Positions 1 to 7,591 of a DNA stretch of 55,891 bases are shown piece after piece. A program made the translations under genes and the position numbers. The stretch spans positions 1 through 55,891 of the forward strand of contig JAGBNH010000105.1 in the NCBI GenBank assembly GCA_017634475.1. Direction: 5' to 3'. Source of the stretch: Eubacterium sp. (GTDB lineage: Bacteria; Bacillota; Clostridia; Lachnospirales; Lachnospiraceae). How positions within the stretch are numbered: position 1 is the stretch's first letter; each line of letters starts with the position of its first letter. Below the pieces are notes generated by a model that saw only the letters and a program-made list of their open reading frames with translations, ran no database searches and was not told the origin of the DNA.

Positions 1-2
1 AG

Positions 3-1181
3 ATCTCCGGAAAAGAGAAGGAAGTAAAGCTCTCTCTGGGAATGATCGATGAGGCAAAGCGCACTCTGGATAAGATGAACGCTGACTATGAGCAGTCCAT
101 TTCCAGATTCGAGGAATTGAAGAATGCTGCCGAGGATTACCGGAATCAGGCGGAAGAGTTTAAAAACCGCGCCGAGGAATTAAAGGATATCACCGAGGAA
201 TATAAGAATGCGGCACAGAATGCAGCACAGCGCGCCGGTGAGTATGCCGAGATCGCTGAGCTTGCATCCGGGAGCATTTCCGTTGGAAGCGTAGCAGCTG
301 CGGCACAGCTTTCCCCAGAGCAGGCTGAGGAACCGGAAGAGGAATATGCAGAAGAGACTGCTGAAGCAGAGACTCCGGAGGTTGCTGAGGAAGAAACCGA
401 AGAGGAATACGCTGAGGAAGAGTCTGAGGAATACGACGAGGAAGAAGCTGAAGAAGAGTCCGAGGAATCCGACGAGGAAGAAGCTGAAGAAGAGTCCGAA
501 GAGGAATATGCCGAGGAGTCTGAAGAATACGATGAGGAGGAAGCTGAAGAGGAGTCCGAAGAGGAATATGCTGAGGATGAGTCTGAAGAAGATTCCGAGG
601 ATGAAGATCAGGAGGAAGACTTCGGGGATCTTGCAGGAAAAGACTTCTCTTCAGAAGAAAACGATTACGGAGATCTGGCAGATGCACGTTCCGTCGGAAA
701 CGGCAATGTCAGCGTAAATGTAGAGGATGAGGATGAGGTGTTCGGAGAAGAGCTTCGTGCCCTTACCGGTGCAGACACCGTGATCCGTAAGTATGAGCCG
801 CTCCCGGATGAAGCAGAGGAATCTAAAGACTCCGAAGAGGACGAAGCTGAGGAAGAATACGAAGAGTCTGAGGAGGAATCTGAAGAGGAAGAGTCCGAGG
901 AATCCGAGGAGGATGAAGAACCCGAGGAATCCGAAGAGGACGAAGCTGAGGAAGACTTCGATTATGATGACGAATTTGATGATGAGGATGATGATCTTCG
1001 TCCCATCGAAACCCTGGATCAGATCATCGATCGTGAAGGCATCGATCTTTCCTACGGCGATCCCAGGGAAAATGTGCTGATCCTCTACAATGCGGGTCTC
1101 AGCATCATTGAGATCTCAAAGGTCCTGAAAATGGGCGTAAGTGATGTAAAGTACATCATCGACAGCAATTCAGCGAATTAG
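3..1181 (+). CDS. Acidic coiled-coil protein with C-terminal DUF6115-like segment (5' end cut by window)
   Basis: The reading frame is open from the window edge (first full codon at 3). The first ATG, at 42, has no good ribosome site, so the true start probably lies upstream. The first ~85 residues are a heptad-like helix rich in E, K and A (coiled coil). Residues ~105-330 are extremely acidic, with repeated EEAEEESEE-type blocks, and are surely disordered. The last ~50 residues (around LDQIIDREGIDLS and AGLSIIEISKVLKMGVSDVKYI) form a small helix-turn-helix-like segment. This resembles the C-terminal piece of DUF6115 proteins of Clostridia (family call from memory). The function is unknown. 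It sits 21 bases before the MltG-like gene and is probably cotranscribed with it. Confidence 0.72.
   Translation: MSGKEKEVKLSLGMIDEAKRTLDKMNADYEQSISRFEELKNAAEDYRNQAEEFKNRAEELKDITEEYKNAAQNAAQRAGEYAEIAELASGSISVGSVAAAAQLSPEQAEEPEEEYAEETAEAETPEVAEEETEEEYAEEESEEYDEEEAEEESEESDEEEAEEESEEEYAEESEEYDEEEAEEESEEEYAEDESEEDSEDEDQEEDFGDLAGKDFSSEENDYGDLADARSVGNGNVSVNVEDEDEVFGEELRALTGADTVIRKYEPLPDEAEESKDSEEDEAEEEYEESEEESEEEESEESEEDEEPEESEEDEAEEDFDYDDEFDDEDDDLRPIETLDQIIDREGIDLSYGDPRENVLILYNAGLSIIEISKVLKMGVSDVKYIIDSNSAN
421..580 (+). repeat. Acidic in-frame tandem repeats within the first gene
   Basis: Three near-identical units begin near 435, 471 and 531. Each encodes the core (Y/S)DEEEAEEESEE and is separated from the next by related SEEEYAEE text. 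The copies differ mostly at third positions (GAA/GAG, GAC/GAT). That suggests duplication followed by silent drift, with selection for acidity rather than for exact sequence. A second, less regular acidic stretch lies at about 810-960. Confidence 0.7.
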
Positions 1182-1202
1182 ACCTGAAGAGAGGAGAGCA
1201 TA

Positions 1203-1829
1203 ATGAAGAGAAAATATCTGCTCAGAGGAATCGGTATCGGGTTGATCGTTGGAGTCCTTGTGGGCTATACCGCATTTAAAACCGGGGATTTTACAGAAAG
1301 ACCACAGGAACAAAGTACATCCTCCGCCACGGAGGCCATCACTACCGAGAAAACCTCAACAGAAAAGATTAGCACGGAAGCTCCCACAACGGAGCTGATC
1401 ACGGAAATAACCACAACGGAGCAGGCTACGGAAAACCGGACTACGGAACAGATCACCGAGAAGCCCACTACCGAGCAGGCCACCACGGAACAGGTGACGG
1501 AGCCCGTAACGGAGATCGTGACGGAGAAGCCTACTACCGAGCTGATCACTGAGGAACCCATCACGGAGGAGCCTACCACGGAGAAGGTCACCGTAGAACC
1601 TGTTACGGAGAAACCGGTGGAAGATAAGGCGTCCATCACCGTCATCAAGGGCATGAGTTCCGACCGGATCGCAGAGCTGGTTCAGGCTGCCGGTGTGATC
1701 GATGATTACAGAGACTTTGACCGCTGGCTTAGCGTAAATGGATATGACCGTTCTCTCAAGGTAGGTACCTTTGAACTTAAGAAGGGTATGAGCTACGAGG
1801 AGATCGCCAGGATCCTTACAGGAAAGTAA
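1203..1829 (+). CDS. Membrane-anchored MltG/YceG-like protein with Thr/Glu-rich stalk
   Basis: The 208 residues start with a single membrane anchor (residues ~7-27, after a KRK start), giving an outside-facing protein. Residues ~40-140 are a low-complexity stalk of repeated TTE/VTE triplets. Residues ~143-208 match the LysM-like N-terminal module of MltG/YceG endolytic transglycosylases: the pattern is I-x-KGMSSDRIAEL, then GVIDDYRDFDRWL, then LKVGTFELKKGMSYEEIARIL. The catalytic half of MltG is absent, so a wall-binding or spacer role is an inference. The ribosome site GAGAGGAG precedes ATG 1203. The stop abuts mnmA (1 base between them). Confidence 0.7.
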   Translation: MKRKYLLRGIGIGLIVGVLVGYTAFKTGDFTERPQEQSTSSATEAITTEKTSTEKISTEAPTTELITEITTTEQATENRTTEQITEKPTTEQATTEQVTEPVTEIVTEKPTTELITEEPITEEPTTEKVTVEPVTEKPVEDKASITVIKGMSSDRIAELVQAAGVIDDYRDFDRWLSVNGYDRSLKVGTFELKKGMSYEEIARILTGK

Positions 1830-1830
1830 T

Positions 1831-2997
1831 ATGGCTGAGATATTGAATACAATCGAAGACAGCATGAAGCTTAGCGCCGCAGATCCTGCGGCGCTTATTG
1901 CAATGAGCGGTGGTGTGGACAGCTCCGTGGCGGCAAGGCTGGTCAGTGAGACCGGGATGCGGAGCATGGGCTGTACCATGCGGCTGTATGAAAATGATAT
2001 GGTGGGCATGGATCTGCTGGATACCTGCTGCAGCCTGAAGGATACCCGGGATGCAAGGGCGGTATGCGAACGACTGGGGATCCCCTATCAGATCTTTCAT
2101 TATGAAGCGGAATTCCGGGATAAGGTAATCGAACCCTTTGTGGCAAGCTATGAACGAGGAGAGACGCCCAATCCCTGTATCAACTGCAATAAATATCTGA
2201 AATTCAATCGTCTGTATGAGAAAGCCCGGGAGCTGGGCTTTACCCATATCGTTACCGGTCATTATGCCAGGATCTGCCGGGAAAACGGACATTTCTATCT
2301 GAAGAAAGCGGTGGATCGGAATAAGGACCAGAGCTATGTGCTCTATGATCTTACGGAAGAACAGCTGGAGCGCACACTGTTCCCCCTGGGAGATTACACC
2401 AAGGACCAGGTTCGGGAGCTGGCTCTTGAGATGCAGTTTGTCAACGCCCGGAAGAAGGAGAGTCAGGATATCTGCTTCGTGCCGGATGGGGATTATGCGG
2501 CCATGATCCGCCGGTTCCGGAAGAAGAAATATGAACCGGGCCCCATCGTGGATACCTCCGGTAAGCTTCTGGGAACCCATGAAGGCATCATCGGCTATAC
2601 CGTGGGACAGCGGCGGGGACTGGGAGTGCCTGCGGACCGGAGACTCTATGTGGTCAAGGTGGATATCCCCAACAATACCATCGTTCTGGGAGATAATGCA
2701 GATCTGTTCCATCGGAGCCTTTTTGTCCGGGAATTCCACTGGATCACCGGTGAGCTTCCGAAGACAGAGATCCGTTGCAGGGCGAAGGTCCGTTATCGTC
2801 AGGCGGAGCAGCCCGCCACCCTGATCCCGCCGGAGAAGGAGGGCGGTGTGGCACAGCTTATCTTTGATGAACCCCAGCGGGCCATCACTCCCGGACAGTC
2901 CGCGGTTTGCTATGCGGAGGATACGGTTCTCGGCGGAGGGATCATTCAGGGGACAGAAGTAACCTACCCCACATTTTTAAAAAATGTGTTGACATAA
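1831..2997 (+). CDS. mnmA: tRNA-specific 2-thiouridylase MnmA
   Basis: MnmA adds sulfur to U34 of the tRNAs for Lys, Glu and Gln, using ATP and a persulfide. The 388-residue length is normal for the family. The PP-loop SGGVDSS is at residues 26-32. The two redox/catalytic cysteines are C119 (NPCINCN) and C215 (SQDICF). VTGHYAR, KDQSYVL and the GQRRGLG motif of the central domain are all present. The gene starts one base after the MltG-like gene, so it is probably translationally coupled. The -35 box of the next promoter overlaps its last codons. Confidence 0.96.
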   Translation: MAEILNTIEDSMKLSAADPAALIAMSGGVDSSVAARLVSETGMRSMGCTMRLYENDMVGMDLLDTCCSLKDTRDARAVCERLGIPYQIFHYEAEFRDKVIEPFVASYERGETPNPCINCNKYLKFNRLYEKARELGFTHIVTGHYARICRENGHFYLKKAVDRNKDQSYVLYDLTEEQLERTLFPLGDYTKDQVRELALEMQFVNARKKESQDICFVPDGDYAAMIRRFRKKKYEPGPIVDTSGKLLGTHEGIIGYTVGQRRGLGVPADRRLYVVKVDIPNNTIVLGDNADLFHRSLFVREFHWITGELPKTEIRCRAKVRYRQAEQPATLIPPEKEGGVAQLIFDEPQRAITPGQSAVCYAEDTVLGGGIIQGTEVTYPTFLKNVLT

Positions 2998-3018
2998 GCT
3001 ATCTGCAGGTGTTATATT
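2989..3018 (+). promoter_or_regulatory. SigA-type promoter for rplU-prp-rpmA
   Basis: TTGACA at 2989-2994 and TTATAT at 3012-3017 are separated by 17 bases (TATATT at 3013-3018 is an alternative). The -35 hexamer overlaps the mnmA stop codon (2995-2997), so the ribosomal-protein operon has its own strong promoter at the very end of the upstream gene. Confidence 0.8.
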
Positions 3019-3021
3019 CTT

Positions 3022-3103
3022 TGAGTATGCCGCTCAACGAGAGTTTAAGTGTCTTCGGACCACCGTAGTTGGCGAGTCTTTAGAGATAGGAGGTAGATTC
3101 CCT
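3022..3103 (+). promoter_or_regulatory. Structured 5' leader of rplU (L21-leader type)
   Basis: About 80 transcribed bases precede rplU. They contain a hairpin at 3049-3063 with arms GTGTC and GACCAC (one bulged C) closed by a TTCG tetraloop, and end with the ribosome site AGGAGG at ~3089. Firmicute rplU genes are often preceded by an autoregulatory L21 leader. I assign this one by position and structure, not by a covariance match. Confidence 0.45.
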
Positions 3104-3412
3104 ATGTATGCTATTATTGCAACCGGCGGTAAGCAGTACAAGGTCGCAGAAGGTGATGTGATCCGTGTAGAGAAGCTTGCTGCAGAGGATGGCGCTGAGG
3201 TTACATTTGATGATGTGATCGCAGTAAGCAGTGATGACGGAATGCTGTTCGGCGATGCTGTAAAGAGCGCTGAGGTTAAGGCAACCGTTGTTAAGCAGGA
3301 TAAGGCTAAGAAGGTCATTGTATATCGTTACAAGAGAAAGTCCGGATATCACAAGAAGAACGGACACAGACAGCCTTATACCGAAGTTAAGATCGATTCC
3401 ATTAACGCTTAA
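3104..3412 (+). CDS. rplU: 50S ribosomal protein L21
   Basis: This large-subunit protein binds 23S rRNA. Its 102 residues match the family length. It opens with MYAIIATGGKQYKV and carries the conserved RYKRKSGYHKKNGHRQPYTEVKI tail, quoted here in shortened form as KRKSGYHKKNGHRQPYT. It is the first gene of the L21-Prp-L27 operon, behind its own promoter. The AGGAGG site is well placed before ATG 3104. Confidence 0.97.
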   Translation: MYAIIATGGKQYKVAEGDVIRVEKLAAEDGAEVTFDDVIAVSSDDGMLFGDAVKSAEVKATVVKQDKAKKVIVYRYKRKSGYHKKNGHRQPYTEVKIDSINA

Positions 3413-3430
3413 TCAGTTTTGGAGTTATCC

Positions 3431-3751
3431 ATGATAAACGCAAGGTTTTATCAGAAAAACGGCAGATATTTCGGCTTTGCGGTGCAGGGTCATGCGGAGT
3501 ACGCAGAACCCGGTGAGGATATCCTCTGCAGCGCCGTATCCGCTCTTTCCATTAATACCGTCAATTCACTGGAGAGACTTACCGGTGACCGGCTGGTGGT
3601 TAAGGAAGAGGACGGAAGGCTCTATGTAAAAGTGCTGGGAAATATCAGCCATGAGAGCCATATTCTGATCAAGTCCCTGAGTATCGGGTTGTGCGAGATC
3701 TACAAGGAATACGGCGACGAGTATGTGCGGGTCTATTTTAAAGAACTTTAA
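3431..3751 (+). CDS. prp: Ribosomal-processing cysteine protease Prp
   Basis: Prp removes the N-terminal extension of L27 in Firmicutes. The catalytic pair is visible: H21 in QGHAEYAE and C33 in GEDILCSAVSALS. I chose ATG 3431 because GGAG at 3421-3424 is correctly spaced. A TTG at 3419 would extend it by four residues. It has 106 residues, normal for the family, and lies between rplU and rpmA, the invariant order. Its substrate is encoded 60 bases downstream with a matching cleavage site. Confidence 0.93.
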   Translation: MINARFYQKNGRYFGFAVQGHAEYAEPGEDILCSAVSALSINTVNSLERLTGDRLVVKEEDGRLYVKVLGNISHESHILIKSLSIGLCEIYKEYGDEYVRVYFKEL

Positions 3752-3810
3752 GAAAGCCGTGCATGCCAGGATTAAATTGAATAATCAATATTGAATAGGA
3801 GGTAAGTGAC

Positions 3811-4092
3811 GTGCTGAAGATGAATTTACAGCTCTTTGCGCATAAAAAGGGTGTCGGCTCCACCAAGAACGGTCGTGATTCCGAATCCAAGCGCCTTGGA
3901 GCAAAGCGTGCAGACGGTCAGTTTGTTAAGGCCGGAAATATTTTATACAGACAGCGTGGAACAAAGATCCATCCGGGACTCAATGTAGGACGTGGCGGGG
4001 ATGATACCCTGTTCGCATTGACAGATGGAGTCGTTCGTTTTGAGCGTCTGGGAAGAGACAGAAAGCAGGTTTCTGTTCATCCGGTAGCTTAA
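3811..4092 (+). CDS. rpmA: 50S ribosomal protein L27 with cleavable N-terminal extension
   Basis: L27 reaches toward the peptidyl-transferase centre. It has 93 residues. The start is GTG at 3811, eight bases after AGGAGG (3797-3802); ATG 3820 is too far from that site. The N-terminus MLKMNLQLF is the Firmicute-type pro-sequence, followed by [15 protein letters not shown]. Prp (gene just upstream) should cut between F9 and A10, which leaves the mature AHKKG end. Confidence 0.97.
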   Translation: MLKMNLQLFAHKKGVGSTKNGRDSESKRLGAKRADGQFVKAGNILYRQRGTKIHPGLNVGRGGDDTLFALTDGVVRFERLGRDRKQVSVHPVA

Positions 4093-4137
4093 TCATCGAA
4101 CGATGGGAGAGATGTCTTTTAAACTCGGATAGAGTCC

Positions 4138-4176
4138 AAAAAGGAGCTTTGTAGATTGCAAGGCTCCTTTTTATTT
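4138..4176 (+). terminator. Intrinsic terminator after rpmA
   Basis: The stem AAAAAGGAGC...GCTCCTTTTT, with inner TTG/CAA pairs, is followed by TTATTTT. It separates the ribosomal-protein operon from obgE. The obgE start follows within 20 bases, so read-through probably feeds obgE. Confidence 0.8.
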
Positions 4177-4192
4177 TAGAAAGAGGTTATCT

Positions 4193-5491
4193 ATGTTTGC
4201 TGACAGAGCGAAGATCTTTGTCCGTTCCGGAAAGGGCGGCGACGGACATGTATCCTTCCGGCGGGAGCTGTATGTTCCCAACGGCGGACCGGACGGCGGA
4301 GACGGCGGAGACGGTGGAAATGTGGTGTTTGTGGTGGATCAGGGACTGAATACCCTGACAGATTTCCGGAACATCCGAAAATATAAAGCCGGTGACGGAG
4401 AAGAAGGACGGAAGAGGAACTGCCATGGTGCCAACGGTGCGGACGTGGTGCTTAAGGTCCCTCCCGGAACAGTGATCCGTGATTTCGAAACCGGTAAGGT
4501 GATCCTGGATATGGCGGACCGTACCGATCCGGTGGTGCTCTTTAAGGGCGGCCGGGGCGGCAAGGGGAACAGAAACTATGTGACCAGTGTCATGCAGGCG
4601 CCGAAATATGCCCAACCCGGACAGCCGGCCATTGAAAAATATCTTACCCTGGAGCTTAAGATGATCGCGGATGTGGGCCTGGTGGGATTCCCCAGTGCCG
4701 GGAAATCCACGTTGCTCTCCGTAACAACAAATGCCAGACCGAAGATCGCGGAGTATCATTTCACAACTCTTTCTCCGAACCTGGGGGTAGTGGATCTCCC
4801 GGATGCGCCGGGCTTCGTCATGGCGGATATCCCGGGGATCATTGAGGGTGCCTCCGAGGGCGTGGGACTGGGCTTCGATTTCCTTCGTCATATCGAGCGT
4901 ACCCGTGTGCTGGTGCATGTGGTGGATGCTGCGGGAACGGAAGGCAGAGATCCGGTGGATGATGTCCGAAAGATCAACGAAGAACTGAAGAAGTACAATG
5001 CAGAGCTGGCTTCCCGGCCCATGATCCTTGCCTGCAATAAGCTGGACCTTCTGGATGAAGAGGAACGGGAGATCGCCATGCATTTCCTGCGGGAGGCTTT
5101 TGAAGATCAGATGGTGAAGATCCTGCCCATTTCCGCCATAACCAGGGAAGGGGTCAGGGAGCTTCTTTATACCATCTCCGACCTGCTGAAGGAGCTGCCC
5201 AAGGAGAAGATCGTCTTCATGCAGGAGATCGATCCCGATTCCTTCCGGGAGACGGAGCAGCTTTCCTTTACGGTTTCCCGGTCGGAGGAAGAAGAGGGGG
5301 CCTTTCTGGTGGAAGGACCGAAGATCGAACGTATGCTGGGCTATACCAATCTGGAGGACGAGAAGGGCTTTTTGTTCTTCCAGAAATTCATGCGGGAGAA
5401 CGGGATCCTGCAGCAGCTGGAGGATCTGGGGATCCAGGACGGGGATACGGTCCATGTCTACGGACATTCCTTTGACTATTATCATGACTGA
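4193..5491 (+). CDS. obgE: GTPase ObgE/CgtA
   Basis: This essential GTPase acts in 50S assembly and the stringent response. The 432 residues have three parts. A glycine-rich Obg fold covers ~1-158, with repeated GGDGGDGG loops at 31-43. The G domain has P-loop GFPSAGKS (165-172), switch DIPGIIEGA (212-220) and NKLD (282-285). A C-terminal OCT domain (~350-430) is typical of Gram-positives. Ribosome site AAAGAGG precedes ATG 4193. Its place after rpmA is the usual order. Confidence 0.97.
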   Translation: MFADRAKIFVRSGKGGDGHVSFRRELYVPNGGPDGGDGGDGGNVVFVVDQGLNTLTDFRNIRKYKAGDGEEGRKRNCHGANGADVVLKVPPGTVIRDFETGKVILDMADRTDPVVLFKGGRGGKGNRNYVTSVMQAPKYAQPGQPAIEKYLTLELKMIADVGLVGFPSAGKSTLLSVTTNARPKIAEYHFTTLSPNLGVVDLPDAPGFVMADIPGIIEGASEGVGLGFDFLRHIERTRVLVHVVDAAGTEGRDPVDDVRKINEELKKYNAELASRPMILACNKLDLLDEEEREIAMHFLREAFEDQMVKILPISAITREGVRELLYTISDLLKELPKEKIVFMQEIDPDSFRETEQLSFTVSRSEEEEGAFLVEGPKIERMLGYTNLEDEKGFLFFQKFMRENGILQQLEDLGIQDGDTVHVYGHSFDYYHD

Positions 5492-5516
5492 TTTTTATTA
5501 TTGAAAAGAGGAAGAG

Positions 5517-5825
5517 ATGAACACAAAAGAACGCGCATATTTAAAGGGACTGGCCATGGAGCTTACGTCTGTTCTTTCCCTGGGAAAGCAGAGCCTTACA
5601 CCGGAGTTCACCCAGGCGGTGGACGAAGCCATCACCAAGCGGGAGCTCATTAAGATCAATGTACTGAAAAACTGCATGGATGATCCCAACCAGCTTGCGG
5701 CAACTCTTGCCGAGCGGACCCACAGTGAGGTGGTTCAGGTCATCGGACGTAAGATCGTGCTGTTCCGTCAGAATCAGGAGAATCCCAGGATCCTCCTTCC
5801 GAAGAAGGCAGCGAAAAAGGTCTGA
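5517..5825 (+). CDS. yhbY: YhbY-family ribosome-assembly RNA-binding protein
   Basis: This 102-residue CRM-domain (CRS1/YhbY) protein binds pre-50S particles. It shows the family pattern: LKGLAMELTSVLSLGKQSLTPEF, given here as LTSVLSLGKQSLTPEF, then KRELIKINVLKN and the C-terminal VVQVIGRKIVLFRQN. AAGAGGAAGAG sits just before ATG 5517. It lies between obgE and nadD, as in many Clostridia. Confidence 0.93.
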   Translation: MNTKERAYLKGLAMELTSVLSLGKQSLTPEFTQAVDEAITKRELIKINVLKNCMDDPNQLAATLAERTHSEVVQVIGRKIVLFRQNQENPRILLPKKAAKKV

Positions 5826-5863
5826 ACCCTTGTGCAGATATCCGGATAAAGGAGAGTCACGAT

Positions 5864-6535
5864 ATGGATATGATCTATCAGGAGGAGCAGGCCGGGAAGC
5901 CGGCGAAAAAGGGAAAGGCCATATTCGGCGGGAGCTTTGATCCCATCCATCTGGGGCATCTTGCCATTGCCGAAGCTGCTTTGGATCAGCTCCCCGTGGA
6001 CGAAGTGATCTTTATGCCCACCAAGCTTCGTTATTATAAAAAGTCCGGAAGGGTCTCTTCCGATGAGGCGAGATATGATATGCTCACCCTTGCGGTGAAG
6101 GACCGGCCGGGAATGTCCGTATCCCGCCTGGAGCTGGATACGGCAGAAGAAAGAAACTATACCGTGGATACCCTGGCAAGACTTTCCGTGGAGCATCCGG
6201 ATTGGGAGATCTTTTTTATCCTGGGAGGGGATTCCCTGGCCTATATCCATACCTGGAGGCAGGCCCGGATCCTGCTCCGGGAAGCGATATTTGCCGCTGC
6301 GGTAAGAGACGATGTGGACCGGGAGAAGCTAAAAGCTCTGATGGAAGGGCTGAAGGAGCGTTTCCCCGGTTCAAGATTTGCGCTTTTGGAGATCGAACCA
6401 AACCCTCTTTCCTCCACGGCGATCCGAAGGGCAGCGGCCGAAGGTGAGCCCCTTACGGGGATGGTTACGGAAGAGGTGGAAATGTACATCCAAAGGAACC
6501 ACATTTACCGACAGGTTCCCGAAGAGCAGGATTGA
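5864..6535 (+). CDS. nadD: Nicotinate-nucleotide adenylyltransferase
   Basis: NadD forms nicotinate adenine dinucleotide from NaMN and ATP in NAD synthesis. The nucleotidyltransferase motif GSFDPIHLGH is at residues 23-32 and the C-terminal SSTAIR motif at ~183-188. The usual PPHK-like substrate loop reads PTKLRYYKKSG, a noticeable deviation. The first ~16 residues are an extra polar stretch, but the better ribosome site (AAAGGAG at 5850-5856) supports ATG 5864 or 5870. It is followed at once by yqeK. Confidence 0.92.
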   Translation: MDMIYQEEQAGKPAKKGKAIFGGSFDPIHLGHLAIAEAALDQLPVDEVIFMPTKLRYYKKSGRVSSDEARYDMLTLAVKDRPGMSVSRLELDTAEERNYTVDTLARLSVEHPDWEIFFILGGDSLAYIHTWRQARILLREAIFAAAVRDDVDREKLKALMEGLKERFPGSRFALLEIEPNPLSSTAIRRAAAEGEPLTGMVTEEVEMYIQRNHIYRQVPEEQD

Positions 6536-6550
6536 TATGGGGAGGTTGTT

Positions 6551-7132
6551 ATGGAACGCGAAGAAATGCTGATCTATCTGAAAAAGAAATTGACACCGAA
6601 GCGGTATGTACATTCCATCGGTGTGGAATATACGGCTGCCAATATGGCCTTTGTTCACGGCGAGGATGTTCAGCGGGCCAGGATCGCCGGGCTGCTGCAT
6701 GACTGTGCGAAATGTATCCCGGTGGAGGACAAGCTGACGAAGGCGATCAAATTCGGCATCCCGGTATCGGACTCAGAACGGGATAACCCGGATCTTCTCC
6801 ATGGCAAGCTGGGGGCGTATTATGCCGCCAAAAAATGCGGAGTGTCGGATGCAGGGATCCTTTCCGCCATTTCCTTCCATACCACGGGTAAACCGGAAAT
6901 GACCCTGCTGGAGAAGATCATCTTCGTGGCGGATTATATCGAACCGAACCGCCGGATGATCCGAGAGCTTCCGGAGATCCGGAAGGAGGCTTTTACGGAT
7001 CTGGACCGGTGTATCCTTCATATCCTGAAGAATACCCTGGATTATCTTAAGGAGGGCGATACGGTGATCGACGATCTTACGGAGGAAACCTATCGTTACT
7101 ACAGTGCATTACAGAAGGAGACGACATGTTAG
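6551..7132 (+). CDS. yqeK: YqeK-type HD-domain Ap4A hydrolase
   Basis: YqeK proteins are metal-dependent HD phosphohydrolases that split diadenosine tetraphosphate symmetrically in Gram-positives. The 193 residues show H21, the HD pair in LLHDCAK (50-54) and the downstream FHTTGKPEM and ADYIEPNR motifs. GGGGAGG at ~6539 precedes ATG 6551. Its 3' end overlaps rsfS by seven bases, so the two are translationally coupled. Confidence 0.93.
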   Translation: MEREEMLIYLKKKLTPKRYVHSIGVEYTAANMAFVHGEDVQRARIAGLLHDCAKCIPVEDKLTKAIKFGIPVSDSERDNPDLLHGKLGAYYAAKKCGVSDAGILSAISFHTTGKPEMTLLEKIIFVADYIEPNRRMIRELPEIRKEAFTDLDRCILHILKNTLDYLKEGDTVIDDLTEETYRYYSALQKETTC

Positions 7133-7473
7133 GATCAAAGGAAATGATAGATATCGCGGTAAAGGCGATGCAGGAGAAAAAGGGGATCGATATCGTCTCC
7201 CTGCATGTGGGGGCCCTGACCTCCATCTGTGAGGATTTCCTCATCGTCAGCGGAAACAGTGTGGCCCAGGTCGATGCCATCTATGATGCGGTGGACGAGG
7301 CTCTGGGACGGGCCGGTGCGGTCATGCGGGACCGGGAGGGTTCCTCTGCCGGCGGATGGATCCTTCTGGATTATTATGATCTGGTGATCCACATTTTTAC
7401 CCGGGAGATGCGGGAGTTCTATGATCTGGAGCACACCTGGAGAGATGCTTCCTGTACACGGTATAAGGGCTGA
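7126..7473 (+). CDS. rsfS: Ribosomal silencing factor RsfS
   Basis: RsfS binds L14 and blocks subunit joining when nutrients are short. The 115-residue size is normal. Family features are visible: KGIDIVSLHVGALTSICEDF (20 residues), then SGNSVAQVDAI and the C-terminal FYDLEHTWRDA. Its start overlaps the yqeK stop. It is the last gene of the obgE-yhbY-nadD-yqeK-rsfS run before a new promoter. Confidence 0.95.
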   Translation: MLGSKEMIDIAVKAMQEKKGIDIVSLHVGALTSICEDFLIVSGNSVAQVDAIYDAVDEALGRAGAVMRDREGSSAGGWILLDYYDLVIHIFTREMREFYDLEHTWRDASCTRYKG

Positions 7474-7480
7474 ATTTTCG

Positions 7481-7509
7481 TTGACACGTTATTCGCCATA
7501 GCTTAAAAT
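7481..7509 (+). promoter_or_regulatory. SigA-type promoter before the HD-GYP gene
   Basis: TTGACA (7481-7486) and TAAAAT (7504-7509) are 17 bases apart. The ~80-base leader that follows contains a bulged hairpin, with arms near 7523-7531 and 7557-7564 (CGGCT/AGCCG plus GCG/CGC), before the start at 7592. I do not recognise this leader as a known riboswitch class. Confidence 0.75.
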
Positions 7510-7591
7510 AAGAAGTTAAGGGCGGCTTGCGGACTGACTCAGATCCTAAGGAGACGCGCAGCCGGTGAAGATAAAATAAACGGGGATCTAT

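Noticed and set aside
421-580. CRISPR-like direct repeats near the left edge.
   Set aside because: The repeats are in frame, contiguous and encode acidic protein; there are no unique spacers of constant length.
1260-1660. A - strand Val/Ser-rich frame opposite the Thr/Glu stalk.
   Set aside because: It is the complement of the low-complexity TTE/VTE repeats of the MltG-like protein.
7510-7591. A possible cyclic-di-GMP riboswitch before the HD-GYP gene.
   Set aside because: The hairpin is real but the conserved GEMM core sequences are absent.
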